Below are positions 1 through 8,332 of a DNA stretch of 45,416 nt, piece after piece (position 1 is the first letter of the stretch; every line of letters starts with the position of its first letter). The translations under genes were made by a program, and so were the position numbers. The DNA lies in contig CAIWNX010000224.1 of the NCBI GenBank assembly GCA_903914175.1, positions 1 to 45,416 on the forward strand, written 5' to 3'. The notes below the pieces were generated by a model. It did no database searches. It was not told where the DNA came from and saw only the letters and a program-made list of their open reading frames with translations. The stretch is from an uncultured beta proteobacterium. Its GTDB lineage: Bacteria > Pseudomonadota > Gammaproteobacteria > Burkholderiales > Burkholderiaceae_C.

Positions 1-843
1 AGCAGCGAGGAAATGCAGCACTTCGCGCAGTGGACCAACCTGTCGGAAACCACCTTCCTGCTTGCACCCAGCACACAGGGTGCAAGCGGTGGCGCTGACT
101 ACCGCGTTCGCATCTTCACGCCCGGCGCCGAACTGCCCTTTGCCGGCCACCCGACCCTGGGTAGTTGCCATGCCTGGCTGCAGGCCGGCGGCAAACCTAA
201 GTCAGAAGAAATTGTGCAGGAATGCGCTGCCGGTTTGATCCGGATCCGCCGCAATGGCGCGCGCCTGGCGTTTGCCGCGCCACCACTGCGCCGCAGCACG
301 CCAACACCGGAATCACTGGCCACCATCTGCACGGCGCTGAGCCTTCGGCCCGAGCAGATCAGAGCCGCACAGTTGCTTGACAACGGCCCGGTCTGGCTCT
401 GCCTGCTGCTCGACAGCCGACAAACCGTGCTGGCCCTGGCGCCCGACCATCCGGCGCTCAAGCATTCGGGTCTGAAAGTCGGCGTCGCAGCCATTGAATC
501 GGCCGCGGGCACATCGGCCCTGATCGCCCGATCGAATCGCGAGGCGCGCGCCTTTAATCCCTCAGTCACCGCATCAAGCCTGTCGGCTGGGGATGCCGTT
601 GAAATTGAGGTGCGGGCCTTTGCTGCCGCCGTCGGCGTCCCGGAAGACCCGGTCACCGGCAGCCTCAACGCCAGTCTGGCGCAGTGGCTGATCGCGGATG
701 GACTCGCACCCAGCGCCTACATCGCCACGCAGGGCCACTGCGTTGGCCGCTCTGGACAGGTACATATCGAACAGGACGCGGCCGGACAAATCTGGGTTGG
801 CGGCGATTGCTTCACATGTATTGAGGGTCAGGTAACGCTGTGA
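1..843 (+). CDS. PhzF family isomerase (5' end cut by window edge)
   Basis: Partial gene: the frame is open from base 1, and the first ATG (13) lies inside the family's early signature, so roughly 30 N-terminal residues are missing upstream. PhzF proteins are two-lobed, diaminopimelate-epimerase-like folds; members act as isomerases in phenazine synthesis, but most genomic copies have no known substrate. The visible protein has the WTNLSETTFL signature, whose Glu is the conserved catalytic acid of the family, the GHPTLGSCHA segment, and near the C terminus EDPVTGS, which in the family lines the active site. No phenazine genes are nearby, so a role in phenazine synthesis should not be assumed. 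The histidine-phosphatase homologue follows 57 bp downstream on the same strand. Confidence 0.9.
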   Translation, partial: SSEEMQHFAQWTNLSETTFLLAPSTQGASGGADYRVRIFTPGAELPFAGHPTLGSCHAWLQAGGKPKSEEIVQECAAGLIRIRRNGARLAFAAPPLRRSTPTPESLATICTALSLRPEQIRAAQLLDNGPVWLCLLLDSRQTVLALAPDHPALKHSGLKVGVAAIESAAGTSALIARSNREARAFNPSVTASSLSAGDAVEIEVRAFAAAVGVPEDPVTGSLNASLAQWLIADGLAPSAYIATQGHCVGRSGQVHIEQDAAGQIWVGGDCFTCIEGQVTL

Positions 844-900
844 ACCGCTGCCGTCGCTCGTGCGACAAGAGGCCAAGGCGGTGTTGGTTAGATTCGCTGC

Positions 901-1569
901 ATGGGAAACCTCTACCTCGTACGCCATGGCCAGGCTTCATTTGGCGCCGAAGACTACGATCAACTCAGCGAGTTGGGTCGCCAGCAGAGCGTGCGCCTGG
1001 GCGCCTATTTCCGGGAAAAGGGGCTCAGCTTTGATACCGTCCTGACCGGCACCCTGCGCCGGCAAACACAGACCTACACCGGCATCCAGGAAGGCGGCAA
1101 CTTCGATCTCGAAGCCCTGCGCTGGCCGGGCCTGAACGAATTCGACAGTGCGGCGGTCATCGCGACCATCTATCCACACGAACTCGAAAAGCCGGACTCA
1201 CCGGAACGCTACCGCCATCACTTTCGCCTGCTGCGCGACGGCCTGACGCAATGGATGAACGGTGTCGTCAACCCCAAAGGCATGCCGAGCTACCAGGACT
1301 TCAGACACGGCGTCACCAGCGCGCTTGATCACATTCGCAAAAACTGCCACGGCAATGTACTGCTGGTTTCCAGCGGCGGGCCGATCGCCACCGCGGTCGG
1401 CCACGTGCTGGGCACGGCACCCGAGACCACGATCGAACTCAATATGCGCATCCGCAACAGTGCCGTCACCGAGTTCGCCTTCAACCCGAAACGCCACACT
1501 CTGGTCACCTACAACACCCTGCCGCACCTTGATCACGCCGATCACGCGAGTTGGATCACCTTCACCTGA
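901..1569 (+). CDS. histidine phosphatase superfamily protein, second catalytic His replaced
   Basis: A 222-residue protein of the phosphoglycerate-mutase-like superfamily. It starts with the phosphohistidine motif LVRHGQ (Arg8-His9-Gly10) and has a Glu at about residue 80 (GLNEFD) where the family keeps its acid. The second half of the active site, normally a His-Gly pair following a hydrophobic strand (as in VSHGG), reads VSSGGP here, with Ser158 where His is expected. The protein may therefore be a weak or non-canonical phosphatase, or a member of a subgroup with this change. Substrate unknown. It ends 17 bp before the end of the convergent transporter gene. Confidence 0.88.
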   Translation: MGNLYLVRHGQASFGAEDYDQLSELGRQQSVRLGAYFREKGLSFDTVLTGTLRRQTQTYTGIQEGGNFDLEALRWPGLNEFDSAAVIATIYPHELEKPDSPERYRHHFRLLRDGLTQWMNGVVNPKGMPSYQDFRHGVTSALDHIRKNCHGNVLLVSSGGPIATAVGHVLGTAPETTIELNMRIRNSAVTEFAFNPKRHTLVTYNTLPHLDHADHASWITFT

Positions 1570-1586
1570 AGCACCGGCGACCGCGC

Positions 1587-2483
1587 TTAGCGCAACAGAA
1601 TCAAGGCGGTTCCGACCACCGTGAGCGTGGCGCCGAGCCACGCGGCGATTGCCGGTGAGCGCCCCAGACGCAGCCACAGCAAGGGCAGCACCAGCACCGG
1701 CGACACCGAAGACAGGATCGCCACCATGCCAACGTCGCCATCTTTGAGCGCCAGCAGAATCAGCGTCATGCCCACGCCCATGGCGATGAAACCATTGAGC
1801 GCCGTTTGCGCCAGCACGCGCAAGGTCGGCGCGGTTTGAGCCCGCGCCGCCGGAAAGCCCACCAGTAGCAGACAGAAGTGGGCACAACAGGCCACCGTCA
1901 CCCGCACCGCAGATGCCGCAATCGGATCAAGCTCAGTCCCCATTAATGGCTTGATGATCAGAGAACCGAGGGCCTGGCACAGGGCCGCCAACAGGCCCAG
2001 CGCAACACCGGCGCCAACATGGCCGCGGTCGGCTTCCCAGGCATGCTCGTCTTCCTTGTCGCGCCCCAGCAGGATGGCGATCATCACACCGGCCAGCGTC
2101 AGCACACCGCCCCAAGCGGCCTGCGCGCTCATGCGCTCACCCAGCAACCAGAAGCCCAAGGCGGCGCTGAAGACAGCATGGGTTGCAAACAACACGCCGG
2201 AGCGACGCGGCCCGAGCCGGTTCATGGCGGCAAACAACGCGGTGTCCCCGACGAAGATGCCGATCAGTCCGCTGACCACCAGCACACCCCAGGAATCAAA
2301 CGGCAAGCTGCGCCAACTGCCGGCCATCAGGGTCACAGCCCAGAGCATCAGCGCAACCATGAACATGCGCCAGCGTGTGAAGGAGAACGCACCCAGATGA
2401 CGCGAGGGCGAAACCGACAAAATGCTGCCGACCGCCCAGCAAGCCGCCGCGCCGAGCGCCATCAGATCATGAGAAGCCAGCAT
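1587..2483 (-). CDS. EamA/DMT-family transporter
   Basis: A 298-residue hydrophobic protein with the two tandem EamA repeats expected of the drug/metabolite transporter superfamily. About ten membrane segments can be seen, from ALGAAACWAVGSILSV near the N terminus to a final helix ending at the C terminus (VVGTALILLR). A short charged linker between the repeats (RDKEDEHAWEADRGH, about residues 142-156) is typical. Such proteins export or import small metabolites across the inner membrane; the substrate cannot be told. It lies 15 bp after the creatininase-family gene on the same strand and is probably the last gene of a three-gene operon starting with the radical SAM gene. Confidence 0.9.
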   Translation of the reverse strand: MLASHDLMALGAAACWAVGSILSVSPSRHLGAFSFTRWRMFMVALMLWAVTLMAGSWRSLPFDSWGVLVVSGLIGIFVGDTALFAAMNRLGPRRSGVLFATHAVFSAALGFWLLGERMSAQAAWGGVLTLAGVMIAILLGRDKEDEHAWEADRGHVGAGVALGLLAALCQALGSLIIKPLMGTELDPIAASAVRVTVACCAHFCLLLVGFPAARAQTAPTLRVLAQTALNGFIAMGVGMTLILLALKDGDVGMVAILSSVSPVLVLPLLWLRLGRSPAIAAWLGATLTVVGTALILLR

Positions 2484-2498
2484 GCGGCGGTCAGTCGA

Positions 2499-3368
2499 TC
2501 AAGATCCTGGCGCGTCGGCATCGATCTCTGGCCACGCGACCAGCGTACTGAGCGGCAGGCGCTCGATTTCCAGCAGCAGCCGGGCCAGACCGCTTCCTGC
2601 CGCCTGCAGCAGCGCCTGGCCCTTTTCGGCGCTGGCCGCCGCCGCGTTGCCAACGGCACCGGCCGCGTTGTAGTCCTGCATCTGCCAGCCGAGCTTGGCG
2701 CTCTTGCCATTGCCCAGAATCTCGAAGTTCTGTTCCCGATCCTGCGCCGTGGAATGAAAGTTTCTGGCCTGCGCCAGGTCCACCAGCGCTGGCGCCAGTG
2801 CCAGCAGCATTGAGGTTTCAACGTCGCCGCCGTGAATACCAAAGCGCTGTTCCTCGGCGCTGAAACGCGCATTGACGTCGCGCCCAGCGGCATCCTGCAG
2901 CGGCAGATTGAACCAGCTCGCGCTGTACACCAGCATGTCAAGCCGCGCCCGCAAGTCACGCGCCACCAGGTCCATCACGCTGACCTGGCCACCGTGCGCA
3001 TTGAATAGCAACAGTTTCTTGATGCCCGCCGCCGCCACCGACTCGCCGATGTCAGTCCAGAGTCGGATGATGGTTTCGGCCTTGAGCGTAAGCGTGCCGG
3101 GGAAGCGCGCATGCTCGGGACTGAAGCCAACCGCTTGCGTTGGCAGGAACAGCACTTTGGCCGCTGCCGGCAGATGCGGCAAGGCCGCCGCCACCACGCC
3201 GTCGGCCAACAGCGTGTCCACGTTCAGCGGCAAATGCGGTCCGTGCTGCTCGATGGCGGCCACCGGCAGCACGGCAACGGTTTGCGCCGCCTCGCCGCTG
3301 GTAATCATGCGGGCAAAGTCGCGCGTCGAGAGCTCGGCCCAGAATCTGGAAGGTGTTGTCATGGGCAT
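2499..3368 (-). CDS. creatininase family amidohydrolase
   Basis: A 289-residue protein of the creatininase/MftE family, metal-dependent enzymes that cleave amide bonds. The metal ligands of the family are all present: Glu40 and His42 in AAIEQHGPHLPL, Asp51, His125 in NAHGG, and Glu184 in GIHGGDVET. The enzyme is therefore probably active, but the substrate is unknown; family members include creatinine amidohydrolase, formamide hydrolases of flavin and riboflavin-like pathways, and the mycofactocin peptidase MftE. Two Met codons, at 3368 and 3362, are both possible starts. The gene begins 3 bp after the stop of the radical SAM gene, so the two are very likely co-transcribed. Confidence 0.88.
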   Translation of the reverse strand: MPMTTPSRFWAELSTRDFARMITSGEAAQTVAVLPVAAIEQHGPHLPLNVDTLLADGVVAAALPHLPAAAKVLFLPTQAVGFSPEHARFPGTLTLKAETIIRLWTDIGESVAAAGIKKLLLFNAHGGQVSVMDLVARDLRARLDMLVYSASWFNLPLQDAAGRDVNARFSAEEQRFGIHGGDVETSMLLALAPALVDLAQARNFHSTAQDREQNFEILGNGKSAKLGWQMQDYNAAGAVGNAAAASAEKGQALLQAAGSGLARLLLEIERLPLSTLVAWPEIDADAPGS

Positions 3369-3371
3369 ATC

Positions 3372-4976
3372 TTAGAACTTGTCGGAAACCCGATGCCGTT
3401 GCTGGCGCCGGGTCAGTGTCTGACCATCCTTGCTTTCGGGCCGCTGTGGCCTTGGCAGCCAGCCTTTGAGCGTGCGCGGACTGGCGCGCGCGCCACTGGC
3501 CAGGTAGTCCGCCAGCAGGGCCTGGCGCACCACTTCGATCGGCAACGCGCCATCGGTCGCAAGGTAGTCAAACAGGGCATCGACCAGCGTCTCGGGCGAC
3601 AAGCCGCTGGTCTGACCCGTGCCACGCCACAGCCATTCAGCAAAAGCCTGGAACGCGACAAAGGCGGATGGCGGCCGCGTTGCCAACAGCAGCGCCAGGG
3701 TCTGCCCAAAGCGCCCCGAGTTGGCGAAGAGATCCCAGTACCGCGCAAAGCGCGTGAAACGCTGCACCGTATCCGCGTCAACGACCCCCGTTTGCTGCAC
3801 GGCATAAGGCGGCTGCGGGTCATAGACCATGGCAAAGGCTTCGGTATGACGCGCAATCGGCGTGCCGCGCAAGCGCTTCAAGATCCCGAGCTGAATCTCG
3901 TGCGGCCCGATGCTGTGCAGGCGGTCAAAGCCGGCGGCAAAACTCTCCAGCGTCTCGCCGGGTAAACCAAAGATCAGGTCGCAGTGCAGATGCGCGTGCG
4001 AAGCGGCCAGCAGCCAGCGCAGATTGGCCTCGGTCTTGTCGTTGTCCTGCTGACGCGAGATGCGCTGCTGGACTGCCAGGTTGAAACTCTGAACGCCAAT
4101 TTCCAGTTGCAGCACGCCAGACGGAAAACGCGCGATCATGGCTTTGAGGCGATCCGGCAAGTGGTCAGGCACCACTTCGAAATGCAGAAACAAATCGTCC
4201 GCCGACGGACCGCTACCCACTGGGGGCAAGCGATCCAGAAAAAACTGCAGGATGCGCAGCGAAGCGTCGATGCGCAGGTTGAAGGTTCGGTCCACAAACT
4301 TGAAGTTGCGGGCGCCGCGTTGGTACAAGGCATCCAGCGCCGCCAGAAACCGATCCAGATCGAAGGCCCAAGCCGTCTGATCGAGTGAGCTCAGACAAAA
4401 CTCACACTTGAACGGGCAGCCGCGCGAGGCTTCGACATAGAGCAGGCGCTGCGCCAGATCGTCCGCGCTGTATTCGCCATACGGCAGCGCAATTTCATCG
4501 AGCGGCGGCTGCTCGCCCACCATCACCTTCATAAGCGGTTGCGGTCCGTGCAGCAGGGCGCGACAGAGCTTGGCAAAGCTGACATCACCCCAGCCCATGA
4601 TCACATGGTCGGCCAGTTGCACGATGGCCTGCTGATCACACTCGTGACTGACTTCGGGCCCGCCCAGCACAATCTTGAGTGCCGGGCGCGTCGCCTTGAG
4701 CAAGCGCAGCAGTTCCGTGCTTTGCGTCACGTTCCAGATGTACACACCAAGGCCAATGATCTGCACCGCCCCCGGCTGCGCTGGGCCAAGCAGCGCCAGC
4801 ATTTCATCAACCAGTTCCTGCGGCTTGCGCGCGATGGTGAATTCACACAGCGCCGTCTGCGCCCGCAAATCCCCCATGTTCGCCAACAGGTAGCGTAGCC
4901 CGAGCGAGGCGTGGATGTACTTTGCGTTGAGCGTGCAAAGGACAATTAAAGGCGGGCTGACAGAGGCACTCGGCAT
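3372..4976 (-). CDS. B12-binding-domain radical SAM protein (DUF4080 type)
   Basis: A 534-residue protein counted from the ATG at 4976 (MPSASVSPP). An ATG at 5000 would add 8 residues but overlap the divergent gene, so it is less likely. Residues 1-150 form a Rossmann-like cobalamin-binding-type domain (NAKYIHASLGLRYLLANMG, then VLGGPEVS), but the base-off DxHxxG motif is not visible. Next comes the radical SAM core with the iron-sulfur motif CPFKCEFC (Cys187, Cys191, Cys194), then a C-terminal region like DUF4080. Radical SAM enzymes use S-adenosylmethionine to start radical chemistry such as methylation or C-C bond changes. The substrate is unknown. It heads an operon with an amidohydrolase and a transporter. 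Confidence 0.88.
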   Translation of the reverse strand: MPSASVSPPLIVLCTLNAKYIHASLGLRYLLANMGDLRAQTALCEFTIARKPQELVDEMLALLGPAQPGAVQIIGLGVYIWNVTQSTELLRLLKATRPALKIVLGGPEVSHECDQQAIVQLADHVIMGWGDVSFAKLCRALLHGPQPLMKVMVGEQPPLDEIALPYGEYSADDLAQRLLYVEASRGCPFKCEFCLSSLDQTAWAFDLDRFLAALDALYQRGARNFKFVDRTFNLRIDASLRILQFFLDRLPPVGSGPSADDLFLHFEVVPDHLPDRLKAMIARFPSGVLQLEIGVQSFNLAVQQRISRQQDNDKTEANLRWLLAASHAHLHCDLIFGLPGETLESFAAGFDRLHSIGPHEIQLGILKRLRGTPIARHTEAFAMVYDPQPPYAVQQTGVVDADTVQRFTRFARYWDLFANSGRFGQTLALLLATRPPSAFVAFQAFAEWLWRGTGQTSGLSPETLVDALFDYLATDGALPIEVVRQALLADYLASGARASPRTLKGWLPRPQRPESKDGQTLTRRQQRHRVSDKF

Positions 4977-4993
4977 GCCAGTATTATCAAAGC
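4957..4993 (+). promoter_or_regulatory. candidate overlapping divergent promoter between radical SAM gene and alaX
   Basis: The two divergent start codons (4976 minus, 4994 plus) are only 17 bp apart. On the plus strand TATTAT (4982-4987) is a good -10 with a CTGACA (4957-4962) as a possible -35 at the long spacing of 19 bp. On the minus strand the same bases read GATAAT (4988-4983). Each -10 ends 6 nt before its start codon, which predicts transcripts that begin at or next to the start codon, i.e. leaderless mRNAs. This is inference from spacing only. Confidence 0.4.
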
Positions 4994-5761
4994 ATGACAC
5001 AAGACCTTTTCCGCACCGACGCCTACCTGACCGAATGCAGCGCCACGGTCACAGCCATCACGCCGCAAGGCATCGTTCTTGACCGCAGTGTTTTTTATCC
5101 GCTGGGCGGCGGCCAGGCCGGCGACGCCGGATTGTTGCTGCTGGGCGATGGCCGTGAAATTGCCATCGTCGACACGCGCAAGGGTAAGGCCGAGGACGGC
5201 AGCTTCACCGACGCCATCTGCCACCTGCCCGCGCCCGAAGTGCTGGCGCAACTGCTGGGCTCAGCCGAATCAGGTGGCCTGTGCCTGGCCGTCGGCAACA
5301 CCGTCACAGCGCGCATCGACTGGGCGCGGCGCCATCGCCTGATGCGTTTTCACACCACCACGCACCTGCTGTGCCATCTGGTGCCACAACTGGTGAACGG
5401 CTGCTCCATTACGCCCGACTACGCGCGCCTGGACTTCAACATGACCGATGCACTCGACAAGGAGGCGCTGAGCGCCGGCATTGCGCAGCTGGTTGCTGCA
5501 GCGCATGCGGTCACGGTCGGTACCATCACCGACGAAGAGCTTGACGCCAACCCGGCGTTGGTCAAAAGCATGTCGGTGCAACCACCGCGCGGCAGCGGGC
5601 GCATCCGCACCATCCGCATCGGCAACCTGGACCTGATCGACTTCCAGCCCTGCGGCGGCACGCATGTCGCCAACACCGCAGAAATCGGATCGGTCATCGT
5701 CACCAAACTGGAAAAGAAGTCCGCCAGCACGCGCCGGGTCGTACTCGGCTTTGCCGCATGA
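4994..5761 (+). CDS. alanyl-tRNA editing protein, AlaX family
   Basis: A 255-residue free-standing homologue of the editing domain of alanyl-tRNA synthetase. AlaX proteins hydrolyse Ser- or Gly-charged tRNA(Ala) in trans and so guard translation. The zinc-binding residues are clear: His120 and His124 in FHTTTHLL, and Cys220 and His224 in CGGTHV. The N-terminal part (residues 1-100), with YPLGGGQAGDAG, matches the small beta-barrel of the longer AlaX forms, so this is not the minimal AlaX-S type. No visible ribosome binding site precedes the ATG. The stop codon overlaps the start of the DUF167 gene (ATGA), suggesting coupled translation. Confidence 0.9.
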   Translation: MTQDLFRTDAYLTECSATVTAITPQGIVLDRSVFYPLGGGQAGDAGLLLLGDGREIAIVDTRKGKAEDGSFTDAICHLPAPEVLAQLLGSAESGGLCLAVGNTVTARIDWARRHRLMRFHTTTHLLCHLVPQLVNGCSITPDYARLDFNMTDALDKEALSAGIAQLVAAAHAVTVGTITDEELDANPALVKSMSVQPPRGSGRIRTIRIGNLDLIDFQPCGGTHVANTAEIGSVIVTKLEKKSASTRRVVLGFAA

Positions 5762-6087
5762 GTCGTGGGCAGGTCAGAAACGCCACGGGCGACTCCTTTT
5801 TTGTCTGGGAAGGCGATGTGCTGGTGGTCAACATCCTGGGCAAGCCCAGCGCCGCCAAAGACGCCATTGGCAAACCCAAGGGCACGCAGCTCAAGGTCAG
5901 CGTCACCGCCGCCCCGGTGGCGGGCAAGGCAACCGACCACATGGTGCGCTTTCTGGCGCCGCAGTTTGGCGTTGGCGTGAGCGACATCGAGGTCGTGTTC
6001 GGTCGCGAAAACGTGAACAAGCAACTGCGCATCAAAGCGCCCAAGAAACTGCCAATCGTGTTTGCGCAGGGGACTTTGGACCTTTGA
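5758..6087 (+). CDS. DUF167 (YggU) family protein
   Basis: A 109-residue protein of the small, widely conserved DUF167/YggU family. The family core is present: GNA-like N-terminal strand with charged residues, then KVSVTAAPVAGKATDHMVRFLAPQF in part, and GRENVNKQLRI near the C terminus. The function of the family is unknown; a nucleic-acid link has been suggested from its fold and its gene neighbourhoods. The start overlaps the alaX stop by 4 bp, and the DsbD-like gene begins 11 bp after its stop, so the three genes look like one transcription unit. Confidence 0.88.
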   Translation: MSRGQVRNATGDSFFVWEGDVLVVNILGKPSAAKDAIGKPKGTQLKVSVTAAPVAGKATDHMVRFLAPQFGVGVSDIEVVFGRENVNKQLRIKAPKKLPIVFAQGTLDL

Positions 6088-6098
6088 GACAATCGGGC

Positions 6099-8231
6099 AT
6101 GGCAATGACATTTTCAAAAATCATCCAACGTCCCCTGATCGTTGCGCTGTTCACGCTGGCCAGCCTGCTGGTCGGTGCGGCACACGCCCAAAGTCCGGCC
6201 AAAACCGTGGTCAGCACGGCTCAGGTGCGCGCCGAGCTGATGGCGCATGCGCCCGATGGAGCCGACGCCGGCAAGACGGTCTGGCTGGGACTGCAACTCA
6301 CGCACAAGCCCGACTGGCATACCTATTGGAAGAACTCGGGCGACTCCGGTCTGCCAACCACTCTGCAGTGGACACTGCCAAGCGGCGTAACGGCGGGCGA
6401 CATTGCCTGGCCGCTGCCGAAGAAAATTCCGATTGGCAATCTGGCCAACTACGGCTTTGCCGACACCGTGCTGCTGCCGGTGCCGCTGACCATCACGCCC
6501 AACTTCAAGCCAACAGCGCCGGGTAACGCGATCGAGGTCAAACTCAAAGCCAACTGGCTGGTCTGTCGCCAGGAATGCATCCCCGAAGAAGGCGAGTTCG
6601 CGCTGACAATTCCGGTCAAGGGTTCGACTGCCATCAACAGCGCCTCCTTCACCGCCGCTTTGGCAGCCCAACCGCGCCCATTGCTGGGCCACACGGGTGT
6701 GTTGCCCGACAGCAGCGTGCAGATCAAGGGCAACACAATCGAACTCTCGGTGCAGGGTCTGCCCGTCGCGCTGCGCGGCAAAACGCTGGACTTCTTTGCG
6801 GAAACACCCGAGGTGATCGAAACTGCTGCGCGCTGGACACAGGCCTGGAACGGTGGTGTCTGGAGCGCCACCGTACCGTTATCACCGCAACGCAGCAACG
6901 CACCGAGCGTGATGCCGGTGGTGCTGGCAGCCGATGGCCAGGGCTACCGGGCTGAACTCAAGGTGCTGGGCAACTGGCCGGCAGCGGGCGCCACTGCACC
7001 CACCGTTAGCGCGCCGCCACCGGCACAAGCACCGATCACCCTGCTGGCGGCACTGATTGGCGCCCTGCTTGGCGGCATGCTGCTCAACCTGATGCCGTGC
7101 GTCTTTCCGATTCTGGCAATCAAGGTCATGAGTTTCACGCGCCATGCCAACGACCAGCGCGGCCACCGCGTCAGCGGTCTGGCCTACAGCGCTGGCGTTG
7201 TGCTGTCATTCCTGGCACTGGGCGCCCTGATGCTGGCCCTGCGCAGCGCTGGCGAACAACTCGGTTGGGGCTTCCAGTTGCAGTCACCCGCCACCGTGGC
7301 GGCACTGGCCGCGCTGTTTACGGTAATGGGCCTGAACCTGGCCGGTCTGTTTGAGTTCGGCCAGTTCCTGCCCAGTCGCGTGCTGCTGGTGGAAGCCAAG
7401 AATCCGGCCATTAACGCATTTTTGTCTGGGGTGCTGGCTGTGGCCATCGCTTCACCTTGTACCGCCCCCTTCATGGGAGCCTCGCTCGGCTTGGCGCTGG
7501 CCTTGCCGGCGGCGCAGTCACTGCTGATCTTCACCATGATCGGCGTCGGCATGGCCCTGCCCTACCTGGCCGCCAGCCTGGTCCCAGCGGTGGCGCGGAT
7601 GCTGCCACGTCCCGGTGCATGGATGGACACGTTCCGCCGCGCCATGGCATTCCCGATGTTTGCCACCGTGGTCTGGCTGGTCTGGGTACTGGGTCAGCAA
7701 AGCGGTATCGACGGTGCTGGCGCCTTGCTGGCCCTGCTGCTGGCCCTGAGTGCCATGCTGTGGTCACTCACACTGCGCGGTCGCAGCCGTCTGATTGTTG
7801 CCACGATCATGGTCGGCATTGGCGCGCTGCTGGTGCTCGGCATCGGTCAAAACGTCCTCAAACCCGTGCCCAGCAACAACACGGCCAGCAGCGAACAGTG
7901 GCAGCCCTGGGCACCAGGCCGGGTCGAGCAGGCGCTGGCCGCTGGCGCTCCGGTGTTTGTTGATTTCACCGCGGCCTGGTGCGTAACCTGCCAGTACAAC
8001 AAGAAAACCACGCTGGCCAACGCCGATGTATTGGCCGATCTGGCGACCAAGAAAGTCACCCTGCTGCGCGCCGACTGGACGCGGCGCGACCCCGTCATCA
8101 GCGCTGCACTGGCGCAACTGGGCCGCAACGGCGTGCCCGTTTACGTCGTCTACCAAAACGGCAAAGCGCCCGTCGTCATGTCCGAAATTCTCAGCGTCAC
8201 CGAATTACGCGCGGTGTTGCAGGCACTTTGA
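6099..8231 (+). CDS. ScsB/DsbD-type thiol:disulfide interchange protein
   Basis: A 710-residue membrane protein starting at 6099 (a second ATG follows at 6105). It begins with a signal peptide ending near AAHAQ (about residue 29). A periplasmic N-terminal domain follows with the cysteine pair in VCRQEC. The central membrane domain carries the two DsbD-family cysteines, in MPCVFP (about 331) and SPCTAP (about 452). A C-terminal thioredoxin domain holds WCVTC (Cys628, Cys631). DsbD-like proteins move electrons from cytoplasmic thioredoxin to periplasmic proteins; the N-terminal domain here resembles ScsB rather than classical DsbD. Its position upstream of three cytochrome c genes fits a role in keeping heme-binding or other cysteines in the right redox state, but this is inference. 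Confidence 0.9.
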   Translation: MAMTFSKIIQRPLIVALFTLASLLVGAAHAQSPAKTVVSTAQVRAELMAHAPDGADAGKTVWLGLQLTHKPDWHTYWKNSGDSGLPTTLQWTLPSGVTAGDIAWPLPKKIPIGNLANYGFADTVLLPVPLTITPNFKPTAPGNAIEVKLKANWLVCRQECIPEEGEFALTIPVKGSTAINSASFTAALAAQPRPLLGHTGVLPDSSVQIKGNTIELSVQGLPVALRGKTLDFFAETPEVIETAARWTQAWNGGVWSATVPLSPQRSNAPSVMPVVLAADGQGYRAELKVLGNWPAAGATAPTVSAPPPAQAPITLLAALIGALLGGMLLNLMPCVFPILAIKVMSFTRHANDQRGHRVSGLAYSAGVVLSFLALGALMLALRSAGEQLGWGFQLQSPATVAALAALFTVMGLNLAGLFEFGQFLPSRVLLVEAKNPAINAFLSGVLAVAIASPCTAPFMGASLGLALALPAAQSLLIFTMIGVGMALPYLAASLVPAVARMLPRPGAWMDTFRRAMAFPMFATVVWLVWVLGQQSGIDGAGALLALLLALSAMLWSLTLRGRSRLIVATIMVGIGALLVLGIGQNVLKPVPSNNTASSEQWQPWAPGRVEQALAAGAPVFVDFTAAWCVTCQYNKKTTLANADVLADLATKKVTLLRADWTRRDPVISAALAQLGRNGVPVYVVYQNGKAPVVMSEILSVTELRAVLQAL

Positions 8232-8293
8232 CGACAAAGAACCATTAGCAGACCGAGGACAGCGCTGCATCGAACACGCCGCGGCCGCTGCCT

Positions 8294-8310
8294 CTTAAGG
8301 GTGTCTTAAT
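8294..8310 (+). promoter_or_regulatory. PmrA/QseB-like direct-repeat box upstream of cytochrome module
   Basis: Two hexamers, CTTAAG (8294-8299) and CTTAAT (8305-8310), lie in direct repeat with a 5-bp spacer, which is the YTTAAK-N5-YTTAAK pattern known for PmrA/BasR and related QseB-type response regulators. The box ends 22 bp before the diheme cytochrome start codon, so it would sit at the core promoter. No regulator gene is next to it here. Confidence 0.45.
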
Positions 8311-8332
8311 CTGCGCGCGCTAACCTGCGGGG

